This document shows, piece by piece, positions 7,503-17,585 of a stretch of 64,000 nt of DNA. The translations under genes and the position numbers were made by a program. This stretch comes from Lachnospiraceae bacterium (GTDB lineage Bacteria > Bacillota > Clostridia > Lachnospirales > Lachnospiraceae). Every line of letters starts with the position of its first letter. Positions within the stretch are counted from its first letter, which is position 1. Under the pieces are notes generated by a model. That model did not search any database and was not told the DNA's origin. It saw nothing but the letters and a program-made list of their open reading frames with translations. Where the stretch lies: NCBI GenBank assembly GCA_017526745.1, contig JAFXQX010000020.1, positions 1-64,000 of the forward strand. Reading direction: 5' to 3'.

Positions 7503-7570
7503 ACCGAATAAACACGAAAATCCACCGAATAAACATGTCGTATACGGAGCCTTAGTTGATATCATATAAT
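7503..7570 (+). promoter_or_regulatory. LytTR-type direct repeat and promoter of the LytTR gene
   Basis: ACCGAATAAACA occurs at 7503-7514 and 7524-7535, 21 bases apart. TATAAT at 7565-7570 begins 41 bases after the start of the second repeat, exactly as at 6859/6900, and the -35 position (ATACGG) is poor. This predicts autoregulation by the LytTR protein encoded at 7609 and shared control with the peptide operon. Confidence 0.7.
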
Positions 7571-7608
7571 TATACTTATTATATTTCCAGCAAACGGACG
7601 GTGAACAG

Positions 7609-8088
7609 ATGAAAGATATGGTAGAGATCGAGGTTGTACTTGATGAGCGGTATACAGATCCGCTTGTAACGATCAGGACAAAATCGAACACGCAGCAGGT
7701 CGAGAATATCATTTGTGCGATCGAGGATGTATCCCACAGCGATTTTCCGCAGATCGCGGCTGTAAAGGATGATTCGGTCGTGTTTGTATCCCAAAGGGAC
7801 ATAGTCAGAGTACATACGGAAGGCCGAAAGCTCGTAATACAGACCGAGAGCGAAGCATACACAGTCAAAAGAACGCTGGCCGGACTTGAGGATGTTCTCA
7901 ACGCTTCAAGATTCCTTCGAATATCCCAGTCGGAGATCATCAATCTGTACAAGGTTAAGAGCTTTGACTTTAACCTTGCGGGAACGATCGGTGTGGAATT
8001 CGACTGCGGTATCAAATCATGGGTATCAAGAAGCCGCGTCAAACAGATCAAGGCACTTCTTAAGCAAAACAGCATAAAGGGGGTTTAG
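7609..8088 (+). CDS. LytTR DNA-binding regulator without receiver domain
   Basis: 159 residues. The N-terminal part (1 to about 55) is not a receiver, and the LytTR domain occupies about 60-155 with FVSQRDIVRVHTEGRKLVIQ and FLRISQSEIINLYKVKSF. Regulators of this shape, followed by a DUF3021-type membrane protein, form LytTR regulatory systems of the HdrRM/BrsRM kind in streptococci, in which the membrane protein restrains the regulator and bacteriocin genes are targets. The gene is preceded by a 21-bp-spaced direct repeat that also precedes the peptide operon. The regulator probably activates both; not phosphorylation-dependent. Confidence 0.9.
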   Translation: MKDMVEIEVVLDERYTDPLVTIRTKSNTQQVENIICAIEDVSHSDFPQIAAVKDDSVVFVSQRDIVRVHTEGRKLVIQTESEAYTVKRTLAGLEDVLNASRFLRISQSEIINLYKVKSFDFNLAGTIGVEFDCGIKSWVSRSRVKQIKALLKQNSIKGV

Positions 8089-8091
8089 AAG

Positions 8092-8514
8092 ATGGAATTA
8101 AAAAGCAGATTCTTAATAAACTCTCTTATAGGCATCATAGCCGGAATGACTGTCGGAATGGTGATGTGGATGATATCTTCTCCTGGCGACCTCGAAGACA
8201 GGAGTTTCGCCCTACATATCATCATGTCGGGGATACACGGACTGATACCGTGCGGTGCGATGACCGTATATGAGATCGAAAGCTGGGGCCTGACTAAGTC
8301 AACGGTTGTACATGCCACGATCACTCTTGCCACGATACTTGCGATCGAGCTTCCGATGAAATGGTTTACGTGGAGCGCGGACTTTGCGATAGCAATGCTT
8401 GTTTACGTTGTCATATATATGTTCATATGGCTCTTTAATTATCTCTATTGGAAACGTACAGTCAATGAGTTGAACGATCATCTCGAGCTAATCCTTAATC
8501 GGCAGAAAGTATAA
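8092..8514 (+). CDS. DUF3021-family membrane protein, likely inhibitor of the LytTR regulator
   Basis: 140 residues with four hydrophobic segments (about 9-29, 42-62, 74-92, 100-122), and charged C-terminal residues on the inside. AAAGGGGG lies upstream of the ATG, 3 bases after the regulator stop. Length, four-helix topology and position right after a LytTR gene match DUF3021 proteins. In characterised LytTR systems the membrane partner holds the regulator inactive; that role here is inferred. The downstream phosphorelay genes start only 12 bases later and may be read from the same promoter. Confidence 0.85.
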   Translation: MELKSRFLINSLIGIIAGMTVGMVMWMISSPGDLEDRSFALHIIMSGIHGLIPCGAMTVYEIESWGLTKSTVVHATITLATILAIELPMKWFTWSADFAIAMLVYVVIYMFIWLFNYLYWKRTVNELNDHLELILNRQKV

Positions 8515-8526
8515 AAAGGGTCAGAT

Positions 8527-9333
8527 ATGCAGTTAAAAGTACTGGTTACAGGGAAGAACCGTAAGGTTGCAAGTGACATATGTGAACATCTTGAGACAGA
8601 CAGAGGATACGTAACGATCAAATGCGATCCGAACAAAACGGCACTGTTCGATCTTATGATATCAGAGCTTCCGAAGGTTGTTATCATATGCCTCGGAGGT
8701 GAATCGTCGGTCACGGTACAGGCATACAATGTGATGAGATCGGCACTCTCTTCGGGAAACATCACGACGATAGTTGTTACTGACAGTGATGACGAGAAAA
8801 TGTTCATGAAATATACCGAGCTTGAAAGGGTATTCTTCCTGTCAAGACCGGTATCATTGTTCGCACTTTATGAAAAGCTGTCCGAGATAGAGAAAACAAT
8901 TGAAGAGACCAAAGACAGCAATCTGTCGGCTTTCAGGGAATATGTCAATGAAAACGACCCGAAAAGTCGAAGAAAACAGATACTGGTCGTTGATGATGAT
9001 ACGGAGCAACTAGTACATATCAAAGAACAGCTCGAAGAATTCTACGATGTCACGTGTGTCAAGTCAGGAGTTGCCGCATTCAAATATCTTGCCAAGAAAA
9101 CTCCGGACATCATATTGCTCGATTATCTGATGCCGATGATGGATGGCCCCGAGGTCCTTCGTAACATTCAGGATACATCGGGTTGGGAGGATATACCGGT
9201 CATATTTCTTACCGGTATGACCGAGAAGAATAAGGTATTAAAGACACTTGCAGAACTGAAACCGCAGGGATATATAGTAAAGCCTGCGAAAAAATCCGAA
9301 CTTGTGGCCAAGATCATAGACATATTGGGGTGA
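8527..9333 (+). CDS. Two-domain response regulator (pseudo-receiver plus receiver)
   Basis: 268 residues. The N-terminal half (1 to about 125) folds like a receiver by pattern (LKVLVTGKNRKVASDICEHL, VVIICLGGE, TTIVVTDSD) but lacks the phospho-acceptor Asp. The C-terminal half (about 150-268) is a full receiver with LVVDDDTEQ, the acceptor Asp in IILLDYLMPMMDG and Lys in YIVKPAKK. There is no output domain, so it is probably a relay or phosphate-sink element working with the Hpt protein and hybrid kinases downstream. The protein at 35563 has the same architecture. Confidence 0.85.
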   Translation: MQLKVLVTGKNRKVASDICEHLETDRGYVTIKCDPNKTALFDLMISELPKVVIICLGGESSVTVQAYNVMRSALSSGNITTIVVTDSDDEKMFMKYTELERVFFLSRPVSLFALYEKLSEIEKTIEETKDSNLSAFREYVNENDPKSRRKQILVVDDDTEQLVHIKEQLEEFYDVTCVKSGVAAFKYLAKKTPDIILLDYLMPMMDGPEVLRNIQDTSGWEDIPVIFLTGMTEKNKVLKTLAELKPQGYIVKPAKKSELVAKIIDILG

Positions 9334-9340
9334 GAAAGAA

Positions 9341-9937
9341 ATGGATATTTCATGGCTTAATGAAACCGGACTTGATACAGAAACGGGGATCTCATATACG
9401 GGCGGACAGGACAAGTACATTTCTGCCCTTTGGCGGTTCTATAAGAACTTTGAGAAGAACAGAACAAAGGTATGCGAGTATCTTGCGGCCAAAGATTATG
9501 AGAGCTATATGATCACGGTCCATGCTCTTAAGAGTAATGCCGGGATGATAGGAGCGCGGGATCTGTCGACGCTGTTTGAGACACTTGAGACAGCTGCGAG
9601 AGATAATGAGATCGGACTGATCGAAGCACAAAATGCAGTTGCATTAAAAGAGTATGACGAACTTATTCAAAAGCTTGCTCCGATAGCAGCTATGGGCGAT
9701 GTCCGTGCTGCCGACGAGATATCTGCTGAAGTAGCGAGGGAAACGGTTGATAAACTTCTTGAGGCGCTTGATGATTTTGACGATGAAGAAGCAAAGAGGC
9801 TGACGAAGGTACTGTCCGGGTATCCTTTCAGGTTGACTCAGGCAGAAAAGCTTAAGGAAGCGGCTGCTTTTATTGAAGATTTTATGTACGAAGAGGCGGC
9901 TGAGATCATCAGACAGATCGCACCGGCTATAGAATAG
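9341..9937 (+). CDS. Hpt-domain phosphotransfer protein
   Basis: 198 residues. The histidine phosphotransfer motif VHALKSNAGMIGA (His at about residue 66) lies in an N-terminal Hpt domain of about 100 residues preceded by YISALWRFYKNFEKN. The C-terminal 80 residues are acidic and helical (LLEALDDFDDEEAKRLTKVL) and resemble the tail following the Hpt domain in the 1302-residue kinase at 36327. It is expected to shuttle phosphate between receiver domains of the three hybrid kinases that follow and the double receiver before it. Spacing to both neighbours is under 12 bases. Confidence 0.88.
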   Translation: MDISWLNETGLDTETGISYTGGQDKYISALWRFYKNFEKNRTKVCEYLAAKDYESYMITVHALKSNAGMIGARDLSTLFETLETAARDNEIGLIEAQNAVALKEYDELIQKLAPIAAMGDVRAADEISAEVARETVDKLLEALDDFDDEEAKRLTKVLSGYPFRLTQAEKLKEAAAFIEDFMYEEAAEIIRQIAPAIE

Positions 9938-9947
9938 GCTGCAGATA

Positions 9948-12440
9948 TTGAAGAAGATACAAACGATCCTTGCGATCATTCTTATAACAGTATTCGGATA
10001 TATATTCGCCGGTGAAATATTCATGCCGGCAAACACCCCGGTAAACGGAGATATCTGCGACACTCTTCCCGGAGATAAATGGGAGAAGGTCTGTCCTGAC
10101 GGAACCAAAGAGCCATTTACCGTCCCCGGAAGGACTGATTCCGATATTGTTCTTGAAACTACTCTCCCGCAACATCTTAACAAAGACTACAACGTATTGT
10201 GCTTTCGCGGAATGGACATGGAGGTCTGTGTTGACGGCAAAGAAAGAGCGGTATACAAAACCGAGAGCTACCGCTTCCTCGGAGATCGTTCCGCCGAATG
10301 CTACGTTATGGCTTCCATATACCCCGAGGATGCCGGAAAAGTGCTTCGCGTACATTACAAATATAATTCCGGCATGGTATATGAAACATATATCGGTACA
10401 AGACTGGGGATACTTGCTCACCTGTTCAGAATGTACGGGCTGGAGCTGTTTGTCGGGATGGCCCTCCTGCTTCTGGGTGCCATATGCCTGATCGCAGCCG
10501 TAACGTACAAGCTCATTCACAAAAAATACCTGGAGATGGAGCACCTTTCCATCGGTGTCATAATAGGTGCCTGCTGGGTTCTGTCCAATTCAATATTCAG
10601 ACAGCTTTATACGAGGAATATTTCGGTCATGTCAGACATACCGTTTCTGATGGTAATGGTCATGCCTCTTCCTTTTTATGTATTCCTTGATTCCCTTCAA
10701 AAAGGGCGTTATGCCAAGCCGCTTGGGTGCGCGGGAATCATCGCGATCACAAATTTTGTCGTATGTGCTGCACTCTTCGTTTCTGGAAAAGTGCCTCTTG
10801 TTAAAAGCTTTACCGGCTCCGCCATATGTGCCCTTATCGGTATCGTCATTATGTTTGTGACGCTTGTACTTGATTTTAGAAAACATCTGTTGTACTCGTA
10901 CAGATTTGTGGCGGTCGGATTTGTTCTACTTGCAATCTCAGCGATCATTCAGATATTTGCATATGCATTTGCCCATAACGGAGTGTTTTCCGGATTGTTC
11001 ATGGCATTTGGTCTGTTCGGGTTTATGATCTGTTCCATTATCCATACGATCAAACAGCTTATCGGGATAAGGCTGGAGGCAAATGAACTGCAGCATATAA
11101 ATAAAGCCAAAGATGACTTTTTGGCAAATATATCCCATGAGATCAAGACACCGCTTAACGGGATACTCGGAATGGATGAGATGATCATAAGAGATACGAA
11201 GGAAAGCAGAATCAGGGACTATGCATTTGAGATCAAAAGCGCAGGCAACACACTGCTATCTATAATCAACGATATTCTTGATCTTTCCAAGATTGAATCC
11301 GGTAATTTCGAGATAGTTCCGGGCGAGTATGATATAGCCTCGGTTCTTAACGATGTTCTGAACATGACAATGCACAGGGCAAAGAAGAAGGGCCTCGCAT
11401 TTAATTACAGTGTCTCCGAATCGATCCCTTCCGTGCTTGAAGGAGATGAGATCAGGATACGGCAGATAATGCTAAATATCATCAACAATGCCGTTAAGTA
11501 CACGCAGGACGGCAGCGTTTCGGTTGAGATATCTTCGGAATCTGTAATGATGGGCAATTACATCAATCTGATCATCCAAGTGACTGATACCGGAATGGGT
11601 ATAAAGGAAGAAGACAAAGACAAACTTTTCAAGAGCTTTCAACGACTTGACGAGAGGAAAAATCACAGCATAGAAGGAACGGGCCTCGGACTTCATATCA
11701 CGAACAGCCTGCTTCAGATGATGGATGGAAGGATCTCATTTGAAAGTGAGTATGGTAAGGGAAGTGTATTTACCGTCACGGTACCCCAGAAGGTAGTCAA
11801 GGCTTCGCCGATAGGAGTATTCTCCAAGGCAGTCAGGGAATATCTCGGAAATATGGAGACAGATGAGGTGGGACTGTATGCTCCGGCGGCCCGCCTGCTT
11901 GTTGTCGATGATAATGAAATGAACCTTGACGTGATGGAAGGGCTTCTTAGGGACACAAAGATCCCCACTGATTATGTGGAGTCGGGAGCAGCATGTATCG
12001 AGAAGGTTCAAAGCACAAAATATGATTGCATACTTCTTGACCAAATGATGCCCGGCATGAGCGGAGAAGAGGCATTAAATGAGATGGTAAGACTTGATAT
12101 CCTGAAGAAAACTCCGGTCATCGCTCTTACGGCGGATGCGATCATAGGTGCCAAGGAAAGCTATCTGGCAAAAGGATTCACGGATTATATATCCAAGCCT
12201 GTAAAATACGAGGTTCTGGAAGCAGTCCTTAAAGAGTATATTCCGAAGGAAAAACAGCTGTCACCAAGCGGTGCGGATGAACTCCCCGTAATGCTCATAT
12301 GGGGCGACGATCCCGAAAAACTGAAGCAGGAGAAAACAAGACTCGATGGCATATATAAATGCGTATGTGTAGTAGGGGAAACTGCAAAGGACAGGTACCT
12401 GAAGACTCATGATACTGTCGCAGTCATGAATGTTGTATAG
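9948..12440 (+). CDS. Membrane hybrid histidine kinase
   Basis: 830 residues starting at TTG; the following MKKIQTILAIILITVFGYIF is a convincing first membrane segment, although no strong ribosome binding site is seen. Order: membrane segment (4-24), extracytoplasmic domain (about 25-160), seven or so hydrophobic helices (163-370), HisKA with ISHEIKTPLNGILG (His near 396), HATPase_c (N box NIINNAVKY, GTGLGLHI), receiver (about 645-765) with the acceptor Asp in [13 protein letters not shown], and a 55-residue tail like half a receiver. The DISM_7TM-like topology is an inference. The ligand is unknown. Part of the phosphorelay operon. Confidence 0.9.
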   Translation: MKKIQTILAIILITVFGYIFAGEIFMPANTPVNGDICDTLPGDKWEKVCPDGTKEPFTVPGRTDSDIVLETTLPQHLNKDYNVLCFRGMDMEVCVDGKERAVYKTESYRFLGDRSAECYVMASIYPEDAGKVLRVHYKYNSGMVYETYIGTRLGILAHLFRMYGLELFVGMALLLLGAICLIAAVTYKLIHKKYLEMEHLSIGVIIGACWVLSNSIFRQLYTRNISVMSDIPFLMVMVMPLPFYVFLDSLQKGRYAKPLGCAGIIAITNFVVCAALFVSGKVPLVKSFTGSAICALIGIVIMFVTLVLDFRKHLLYSYRFVAVGFVLLAISAIIQIFAYAFAHNGVFSGLFMAFGLFGFMICSIIHTIKQLIGIRLEANELQHINKAKDDFLANISHEIKTPLNGILGMDEMIIRDTKESRIRDYAFEIKSAGNTLLSIINDILDLSKIESGNFEIVPGEYDIASVLNDVLNMTMHRAKKKGLAFNYSVSESIPSVLEGDEIRIRQIMLNIINNAVKYTQDGSVSVEISSESVMMGNYINLIIQVTDTGMGIKEEDKDKLFKSFQRLDERKNHSIEGTGLGLHITNSLLQMMDGRISFESEYGKGSVFTVTVPQKVVKASPIGVFSKAVREYLGNMETDEVGLYAPAARLLVVDDNEMNLDVMEGLLRDTKIPTDYVESGAACIEKVQSTKYDCILLDQMMPGMSGEEALNEMVRLDILKKTPVIALTADAIIGAKESYLAKGFTDYISKPVKYEVLEAVLKEYIPKEKQLSPSGADELPVMLIWGDDPEKLKQEKTRLDGIYKCVCVVGETAKDRYLKTHDTVAVMNVV

Positions 12441-12454
12441 AAAGGTTTGTGAAC

Positions 12455-13963
12455 ATGGATAAGGATGTCCGCATAAAAAAGCTTGAAAAAGAGAATCATA
12501 TATTAAGGCGAGAGTACAAGAGATTGCAGCAGGATCTGTCGATGCTTTCCAATCTTAATGATTATGCATCAAGACTGCGCAAGTTCAATGAAGAAAAGGT
12601 TGTAGCGGCCAATAATGCCAAGAGCAATTTCCTTGCCAACATGTCCCACGAGATCAGAACTCCAATGAACGCGATAATCGGAATGGACGAGATAATTCTT
12701 CGTGAAACAACGGATAACAATGTACGAAAGCACGCACTCGATATCAGAAGTGCGGGCAAAACGTTATTGTCGATCATTAATGATATCCTTGATCTTTCCA
12801 AAATAGAATCCGGCAAGATGGAGATCATACCGGTAAAGTATGACAGCTCCGCAATCTTTATGGATATCGTAAACATGACGATGAAGAGGGCGAACGATAA
12901 AGGTCTTGTTTATGAACTGAATGTTGACGGTGATATTCCCACGACTCTTTATGGTGATGAGATCAGGGTCCGTCAGATCATGCTCAATATAATAAACAAC
13001 GCCATTAAATATACCGAGGAAGGAAAGGTATCCGTTGACGCATCATATGACAGGAGTCAGGAAAAGCTCATCATCAGGGTTACCGATTCGGGGATAGGTA
13101 TTCGCGACGAAGATCTGAAAAAGCTGTTTGATTCATTTAGCAGGCTTGAAGAGACAAGAAACAGGAATATAGAGGGGACCGGGCTCGGGCTCAATATCAC
13201 AAAGCAGCTCGTTGACATGATGGAGGGGAAGATCAGTGTCAGCAGCAAATACGGAAGCGGAACGGTCTTTACCGTAAGTATAGTGCAAAAATGTATCGAT
13301 CCGTCTCCTATAGGAGATTTTGGCCGAAGGCTTGAGATGGCGGCGGCAGAGAATTTACCTAAAGGATCGAAGCTTTATGCTCCCGATGCAAGGATACTTA
13401 TTGTTGATGATAATGAGATGAACCATGAGGTGATAACCGGCCTTATTTCGGATACCCGCATACAGGTGACAAATGCCATGTCGGGACCGCAGTGTCTTGA
13501 ATGTCTGCATGAGAACAATTTTGACCTGATATTTCTTGACCAGATGATGCCCGGGATGTCCGGAACTTCCACACTGAAGGTCATAAAAGACGAAAATCTT
13601 GCCGACGGTGTTCCTGTTATAGCGCTTACCGCGGACGCAATAGTAGGAGCAAGGGATATGTATCTTAGGGAAGGATTTACCGATTATCTGTCCAAACCGG
13701 TAATGTACGAGGAACTTGAGGCGGCACTGTTTAAGTATCTTCCGAAAGATAAGATCGATACGGATGCTCATATGGGACAGGATGCTGATTCAGTGCCGGT
13801 TGTCCTTGTCATCAATGATTCTCCGGCAGCACTCTCACAGGTTAGAAGATTTCTTGGAGACGGATGCAGGGGAGTGTTTGTGAGAAATGACGAACAGGCA
13901 AGGAAATACCTTAAGGATCATACGATCGATTATGTGATAAGAGACGGAGGAAGCATGGCGTGA
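12455..13963 (+). CDS. Soluble hybrid histidine kinase
   Basis: 502 residues. AAAGG lies 9 bases before this ATG; a GTG six bases upstream is too close to it. There is no membrane segment. A coiled coil (about 5-55, LEKENHILRREYKRLQQDL) leads into HisKA ([17 protein letters not shown], His near 65), HATPase_c (GTGLGLNI) and a receiver (about 310-430) with the acceptor Asp in [14 protein letters not shown] 55-residue C-terminal tail (VPVVLVINDSPAALSQV) resembles the start of a second receiver. Lacking a sensor domain, it may receive input through the FIST protein encoded next, whose GTG overlaps its stop codon. Confidence 0.92.
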   Translation: MDKDVRIKKLEKENHILRREYKRLQQDLSMLSNLNDYASRLRKFNEEKVVAANNAKSNFLANMSHEIRTPMNAIIGMDEIILRETTDNNVRKHALDIRSAGKTLLSIINDILDLSKIESGKMEIIPVKYDSSAIFMDIVNMTMKRANDKGLVYELNVDGDIPTTLYGDEIRVRQIMLNIINNAIKYTEEGKVSVDASYDRSQEKLIIRVTDSGIGIRDEDLKKLFDSFSRLEETRNRNIEGTGLGLNITKQLVDMMEGKISVSSKYGSGTVFTVSIVQKCIDPSPIGDFGRRLEMAAAENLPKGSKLYAPDARILIVDDNEMNHEVITGLISDTRIQVTNAMSGPQCLECLHENNFDLIFLDQMMPGMSGTSTLKVIKDENLADGVPVIALTADAIVGARDMYLREGFTDYLSKPVMYEELEAALFKYLPKDKIDTDAHMGQDADSVPVVLVINDSPAALSQVRRFLGDGCRGVFVRNDEQARKYLKDHTIDYVIRDGGSMA

Positions 13964-15147
13964 GGTCATTACAGGCATTTACAAAAGAAGTGGATGATAT
14001 TGCCCTGGCGGTTTCACAATTAAGAGAAGGGATCGACACATCACTTCTTATGAGTAATACATGCGGGATCGTCTTCTGCGGATTCGAACCGGATATGGAA
14101 GAACTCGTACAAAAGCTTAAAGAGGTGTTTGATTTTCCCTTTTTCGGGTGTACCGGCATCGGAGTCCTGTCGACGGAAGGTTACTCGCAGAGCAGTATAT
14201 CTTTGCTTGTTCTTACGGCAGATGACGTCAGCTTTTCGATCGGTATGACTCGAGACATCGAGGGGCCTGACGATATATGCGCATTTGCGGATACATACAA
14301 TAAATGCGCAGCGCCGCTTTGTGATAAAGCAAAACTGATATTTACTTATGTTCCATGGCTTACAAATGTCACGTTTGATGATATCGTCAGTCTTCTTGAC
14401 AAAGAATCGGGACATGTCCCTGTTTACGGAGGCATTGCTTCGGACGGATGGACATTTGATTCGACATATGTGTTTACGAATGAAGGGGTTTCGCAAAACC
14501 GTGGAGTGATGATGGTGGTATCCGGAAATGTCAGGCCGATCTTTACGATAGAGCATTCCACTACTCTTACGACAAACCTGCATAAAACCGTAACGAAAGC
14601 TGAAGGTACGGTAGTGTATGAGCTTGATGGCCGCCCGGTCACTGATTTTATCAGGGAGATGGGGCTTATAACCAACAAGACACAGGTGATCCTCGATTTT
14701 CTCGGGACACCGTTTCTGGCTTCCCAGAAAACGAGTGACGGGGATGAGATAGACACACTCCGCTGCCTCGGAGTCATCGATCACGAAAATCATTCGTGCG
14801 GATACATCGGAAGGATCGACGAGGGCTCAGAACTTAATATGGTACTAATATCAAAGGAGGATATCGAGGCATCGGTCAAGATGGCATTTGATGAGATATT
14901 GGAGAAGATATCACAATCCGGGGATTATAAATACAGCAGCATATTCTGCTCATCATGCGCGGCGCGTTACTGTTTGCTCGTGGCAGATAAAAACGCGGAA
15001 GGTCGCGCTTATGAAGGCCGTCTTCCTGATGGATTGAATGTCCAGGGCGTATACATATACGGTGAATTCTGTCCCGCAAAAGGTAAGAAAAACGGAAGAC
15101 TATACAACGTTCTTTCGAATGAGACATTTACGATACTGGCTATCTAG
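13960..15147 (+). CDS. FIST-domain sensory protein
   Basis: 395 residues, GTG start overlapping the upstream TGA, with GGAGG 9 bases before. FIST N (about 25-215) contains [16 protein letters not shown] and [25 protein letters not shown] (about 225-375) contains [17 protein letters not shown]-type sequence and ends [28 protein letters not shown] domains are predicted small-ligand (possibly amino-acid) sensors and commonly accompany kinases and chemotaxis proteins. It is located between two hybrid kinases and coupled to a kinase with no sensor region, so it probably serves as that kinase's cytoplasmic sensory partner. Confidence 0.9.
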   Translation: MRSLQAFTKEVDDIALAVSQLREGIDTSLLMSNTCGIVFCGFEPDMEELVQKLKEVFDFPFFGCTGIGVLSTEGYSQSSISLLVLTADDVSFSIGMTRDIEGPDDICAFADTYNKCAAPLCDKAKLIFTYVPWLTNVTFDDIVSLLDKESGHVPVYGGIASDGWTFDSTYVFTNEGVSQNRGVMMVVSGNVRPIFTIEHSTTLTTNLHKTVTKAEGTVVYELDGRPVTDFIREMGLITNKTQVILDFLGTPFLASQKTSDGDEIDTLRCLGVIDHENHSCGYIGRIDEGSELNMVLISKEDIEASVKMAFDEILEKISQSGDYKYSSIFCSSCAARYCLLVADKNAEGRAYEGRLPDGLNVQGVYIYGEFCPAKGKKNGRLYNVLSNETFTILAI

Positions 15148-15158
15148 GAGCATTACAG

Positions 15159-17561
15159 ATGGAGAAGATTATCAATAACAGGATAACTGAACGGATAAAG
15201 ATGCGCTCTCACAGAAAAACAGGAATGATCATACCCATGATCTTTCTGTTCGTATTTATGACCGTTATGGTCATTTATACGTCAATGCTTATGTATAACG
15301 TTGCGGTATCGAATTCGAATGCCGTGATGGAGGACAGGATACTGACGGTTTCGGCAATGATCAATAATCATCTGAACACCGCCGAAAACGTGCTGCATGT
15401 AGCCGGCGACAGTGTTCATCATATGCTGATCAGCGGTACCACATCGGCAAGGATACATGAATTCCTCGTGGATGAAACGAATAATGTTGCCGAACAGTTC
15501 GATGAGAATTATACGGGAATATATGGCTTTATAATGGGCAAATACATAGACGGACTCAACTGGGTACCGCCGGAGGATTACGATCCCAAAGCAAGGGACT
15601 GGTTTGTTGATGCGATGGGCGCGGACGGCAGCGTTATATTTACCATGCCGTATATTGATGCACAGACAGGCAATCTTATTGTATCAGCCTGCAGAATGCT
15701 ACCGGACAGACAGAGCGTTATCGCACTTGATGTTCAGCTTAAGGGCATACAGTCAATGATGAACGAACTGACTCTTAACGGAAAAGGTTACGGGTTCGTC
15801 GTCAGCAATGATGGTATGTATATTGCTCATCGGGATGAATCCAAAAAGGGAACCGATATATGTGATATGGAAGGCGGCAGCAAATTTCTGGATGCCATCA
15901 AGGCGGCCGATTCGGGAAGTTTTCAGTATACATGGGAAGGAGAACCCTGCACGGTCTATGTCAACAGGATAGCGAATTCCTGGAATACGGTGCTTGTCGT
16001 CAGCGACCACGATCTGTATTCGGAAGTAAGAAGCCAGCGCGTGATCATCATAGCGATCTGCGCCCTGATATTCCTGATGATCACCGTGATCTACTATGTC
16101 GGACACCGTAATGAACAGAAATACAACAAAGAGATGGAGGAAATGAAGCTCGAAGAGCAGAAGACCGCATACGAACGTAAGGTGCTCGAACTTGAGAAGG
16201 ATGCCGCGAATGCATCCAACAAGGCAAAGAGTGATTTTCTGGCAAATATGTCCCATGAGATCAGAACTCCCATGAACGCGATCATCGGTATGGATGAGAT
16301 GATCCTTCGTGAGAAGGTATCCGATAAGGTGCGTAAATATGCGCTTGATATACAAAGCGCCGGCAAGACGCTGCTGTCGATAATCAATGACATTCTCGAC
16401 TTCTCCAAGATCGAATCCGGCAAGATGGAACTGATCCCTGTCGACTACGGATTCTCATCGGTAATGAACGATGTTGTAAACATGACAATGAAGAAGGCAA
16501 AGGATAAGGGGCTGGAATATAACCTCAAAGTTTCCAAAGATATTCCTTCAGTACTTCGCGGTGATGAGATAAGGATCCGTCAGGTCATGCTGAATCTTAT
16601 CAACAACGCGATCAAATATACTCACGAAGGAAGTGTTTCCATTGACGTTTCGTTTGATTATGCCACACATATGCTGTGGGTTGTCGTTTCGGATACCGGT
16701 ATAGGGATCAAAAACGAGGATCTCGGGAAACTCTTCGGTTCCTTCCAGCGGCTCGAGGAAGATAAGAACCGGAACATTGAAGGCACGGGGCTTGGCCTTA
16801 ACATCACAATGCGTCTTGTAAAGATGATGGAAGGAACGATAGGTGTCAACAGCAAATACGGTGAGGGTACGACCTTTACAGCCCAGATGAAACAGGAAGT
16901 GGTCGACAGAACCCCCGTGGGAGACTTTGCCGATAATCTGGCAAAAATGCATCAGTCAGGCCAGGAATACAAACCCGCTCTGTTTGCTCCGAAGGCCCGA
17001 ATACTTGTCGTAGATGACAATGATATGAATCTCGAGGTCTTTGCGGCTCTTCTTGAAGATACGAAGATCACGGTTACAACTGTTGAATCTGGTAATGAAT
17101 GTATAGAGATCCTTAGGGAGAATTCATTCGATATGATATTCCTCGACCAGATGATGCCGGGAATGTCGGGGGTACAGACCCTGGAAGTGATACACAGAGA
17201 GAATCTCGCCAAGGATACGGCGATCATAGCGCTTACCGCGGATGCGATAGTCGGAGCGAGGGAGAACTATATAAAGGAGGGCTTCTCGGATTACCTGAGC
17301 AAACCCGTTATGTACGAAGCACTTGAAGAAATGCTCATCAGATACCTGGATCCGTCTCTTATAGAAAAAGAGGCCGTGACCGGTAAAAGTCGCGGGAAAG
17401 ATGAAAATGAGCAGGATGATGATAAGCCGATCATAATAGCCGTCTCTCAATCTCCCGCCAAACTCAGGGCCATTAAGGAAATGCTGGGAGGCAGTTACAA
17501 GGGAGTATTTGTCAAAGATATGGACAGTGCGGCAAAGTTTGTAGAAAAAAACAGGACATAA
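15159..17561 (+). CDS. Cache-domain hybrid histidine kinase
   Basis: 800 residues. One membrane helix (about 22-44), an extracellular double Cache domain (about 45-285, with [21 protein letters not shown] and [13 protein letters not shown]), a second helix (about 292-313), a coiled coil (318-350), HisKA ([19 protein letters not shown], His near 364), HATPase_c (GTGLGLNI), and a receiver (about 610-730, acceptor Asp in [13 protein letters not shown]). The tail after the receiver resembles the tails of the two other kinases. Cache domains bind small extracellular ligands such as amino acids or organic acids. AGGAG precedes the ATG by 8 bases. Confidence 0.93.
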   Translation: MEKIINNRITERIKMRSHRKTGMIIPMIFLFVFMTVMVIYTSMLMYNVAVSNSNAVMEDRILTVSAMINNHLNTAENVLHVAGDSVHHMLISGTTSARIHEFLVDETNNVAEQFDENYTGIYGFIMGKYIDGLNWVPPEDYDPKARDWFVDAMGADGSVIFTMPYIDAQTGNLIVSACRMLPDRQSVIALDVQLKGIQSMMNELTLNGKGYGFVVSNDGMYIAHRDESKKGTDICDMEGGSKFLDAIKAADSGSFQYTWEGEPCTVYVNRIANSWNTVLVVSDHDLYSEVRSQRVIIIAICALIFLMITVIYYVGHRNEQKYNKEMEEMKLEEQKTAYERKVLELEKDAANASNKAKSDFLANMSHEIRTPMNAIIGMDEMILREKVSDKVRKYALDIQSAGKTLLSIINDILDFSKIESGKMELIPVDYGFSSVMNDVVNMTMKKAKDKGLEYNLKVSKDIPSVLRGDEIRIRQVMLNLINNAIKYTHEGSVSIDVSFDYATHMLWVVVSDTGIGIKNEDLGKLFGSFQRLEEDKNRNIEGTGLGLNITMRLVKMMEGTIGVNSKYGEGTTFTAQMKQEVVDRTPVGDFADNLAKMHQSGQEYKPALFAPKARILVVDDNDMNLEVFAALLEDTKITVTTVESGNECIEILRENSFDMIFLDQMMPGMSGVQTLEVIHRENLAKDTAIIALTADAIVGARENYIKEGFSDYLSKPVMYEALEEMLIRYLDPSLIEKEAVTGKSRGKDENEQDDDKPIIIAVSQSPAKLRAIKEMLGGSYKGVFVKDMDSAAKFVEKNRT

Positions 17562-17585
17562 ATACCACACATCAAGGAGACTGAT

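Noticed and set aside
7197-8075. 292-codon minus-strand frame opposite the LytTR gene
   Set aside because: It spans two plus-strand genes, the hairpin and the regulatory repeats, and its translation is Ser/Cys-rich without a plausible start site.
8085-10544. Several long open frames on the minus strand within the kinase operon
   Set aside because: They lie wholly opposite genes with clear family motifs and consistent ribosome binding sites, and their translations are rich in Cys/Arg/Ser with no recognisable domain.
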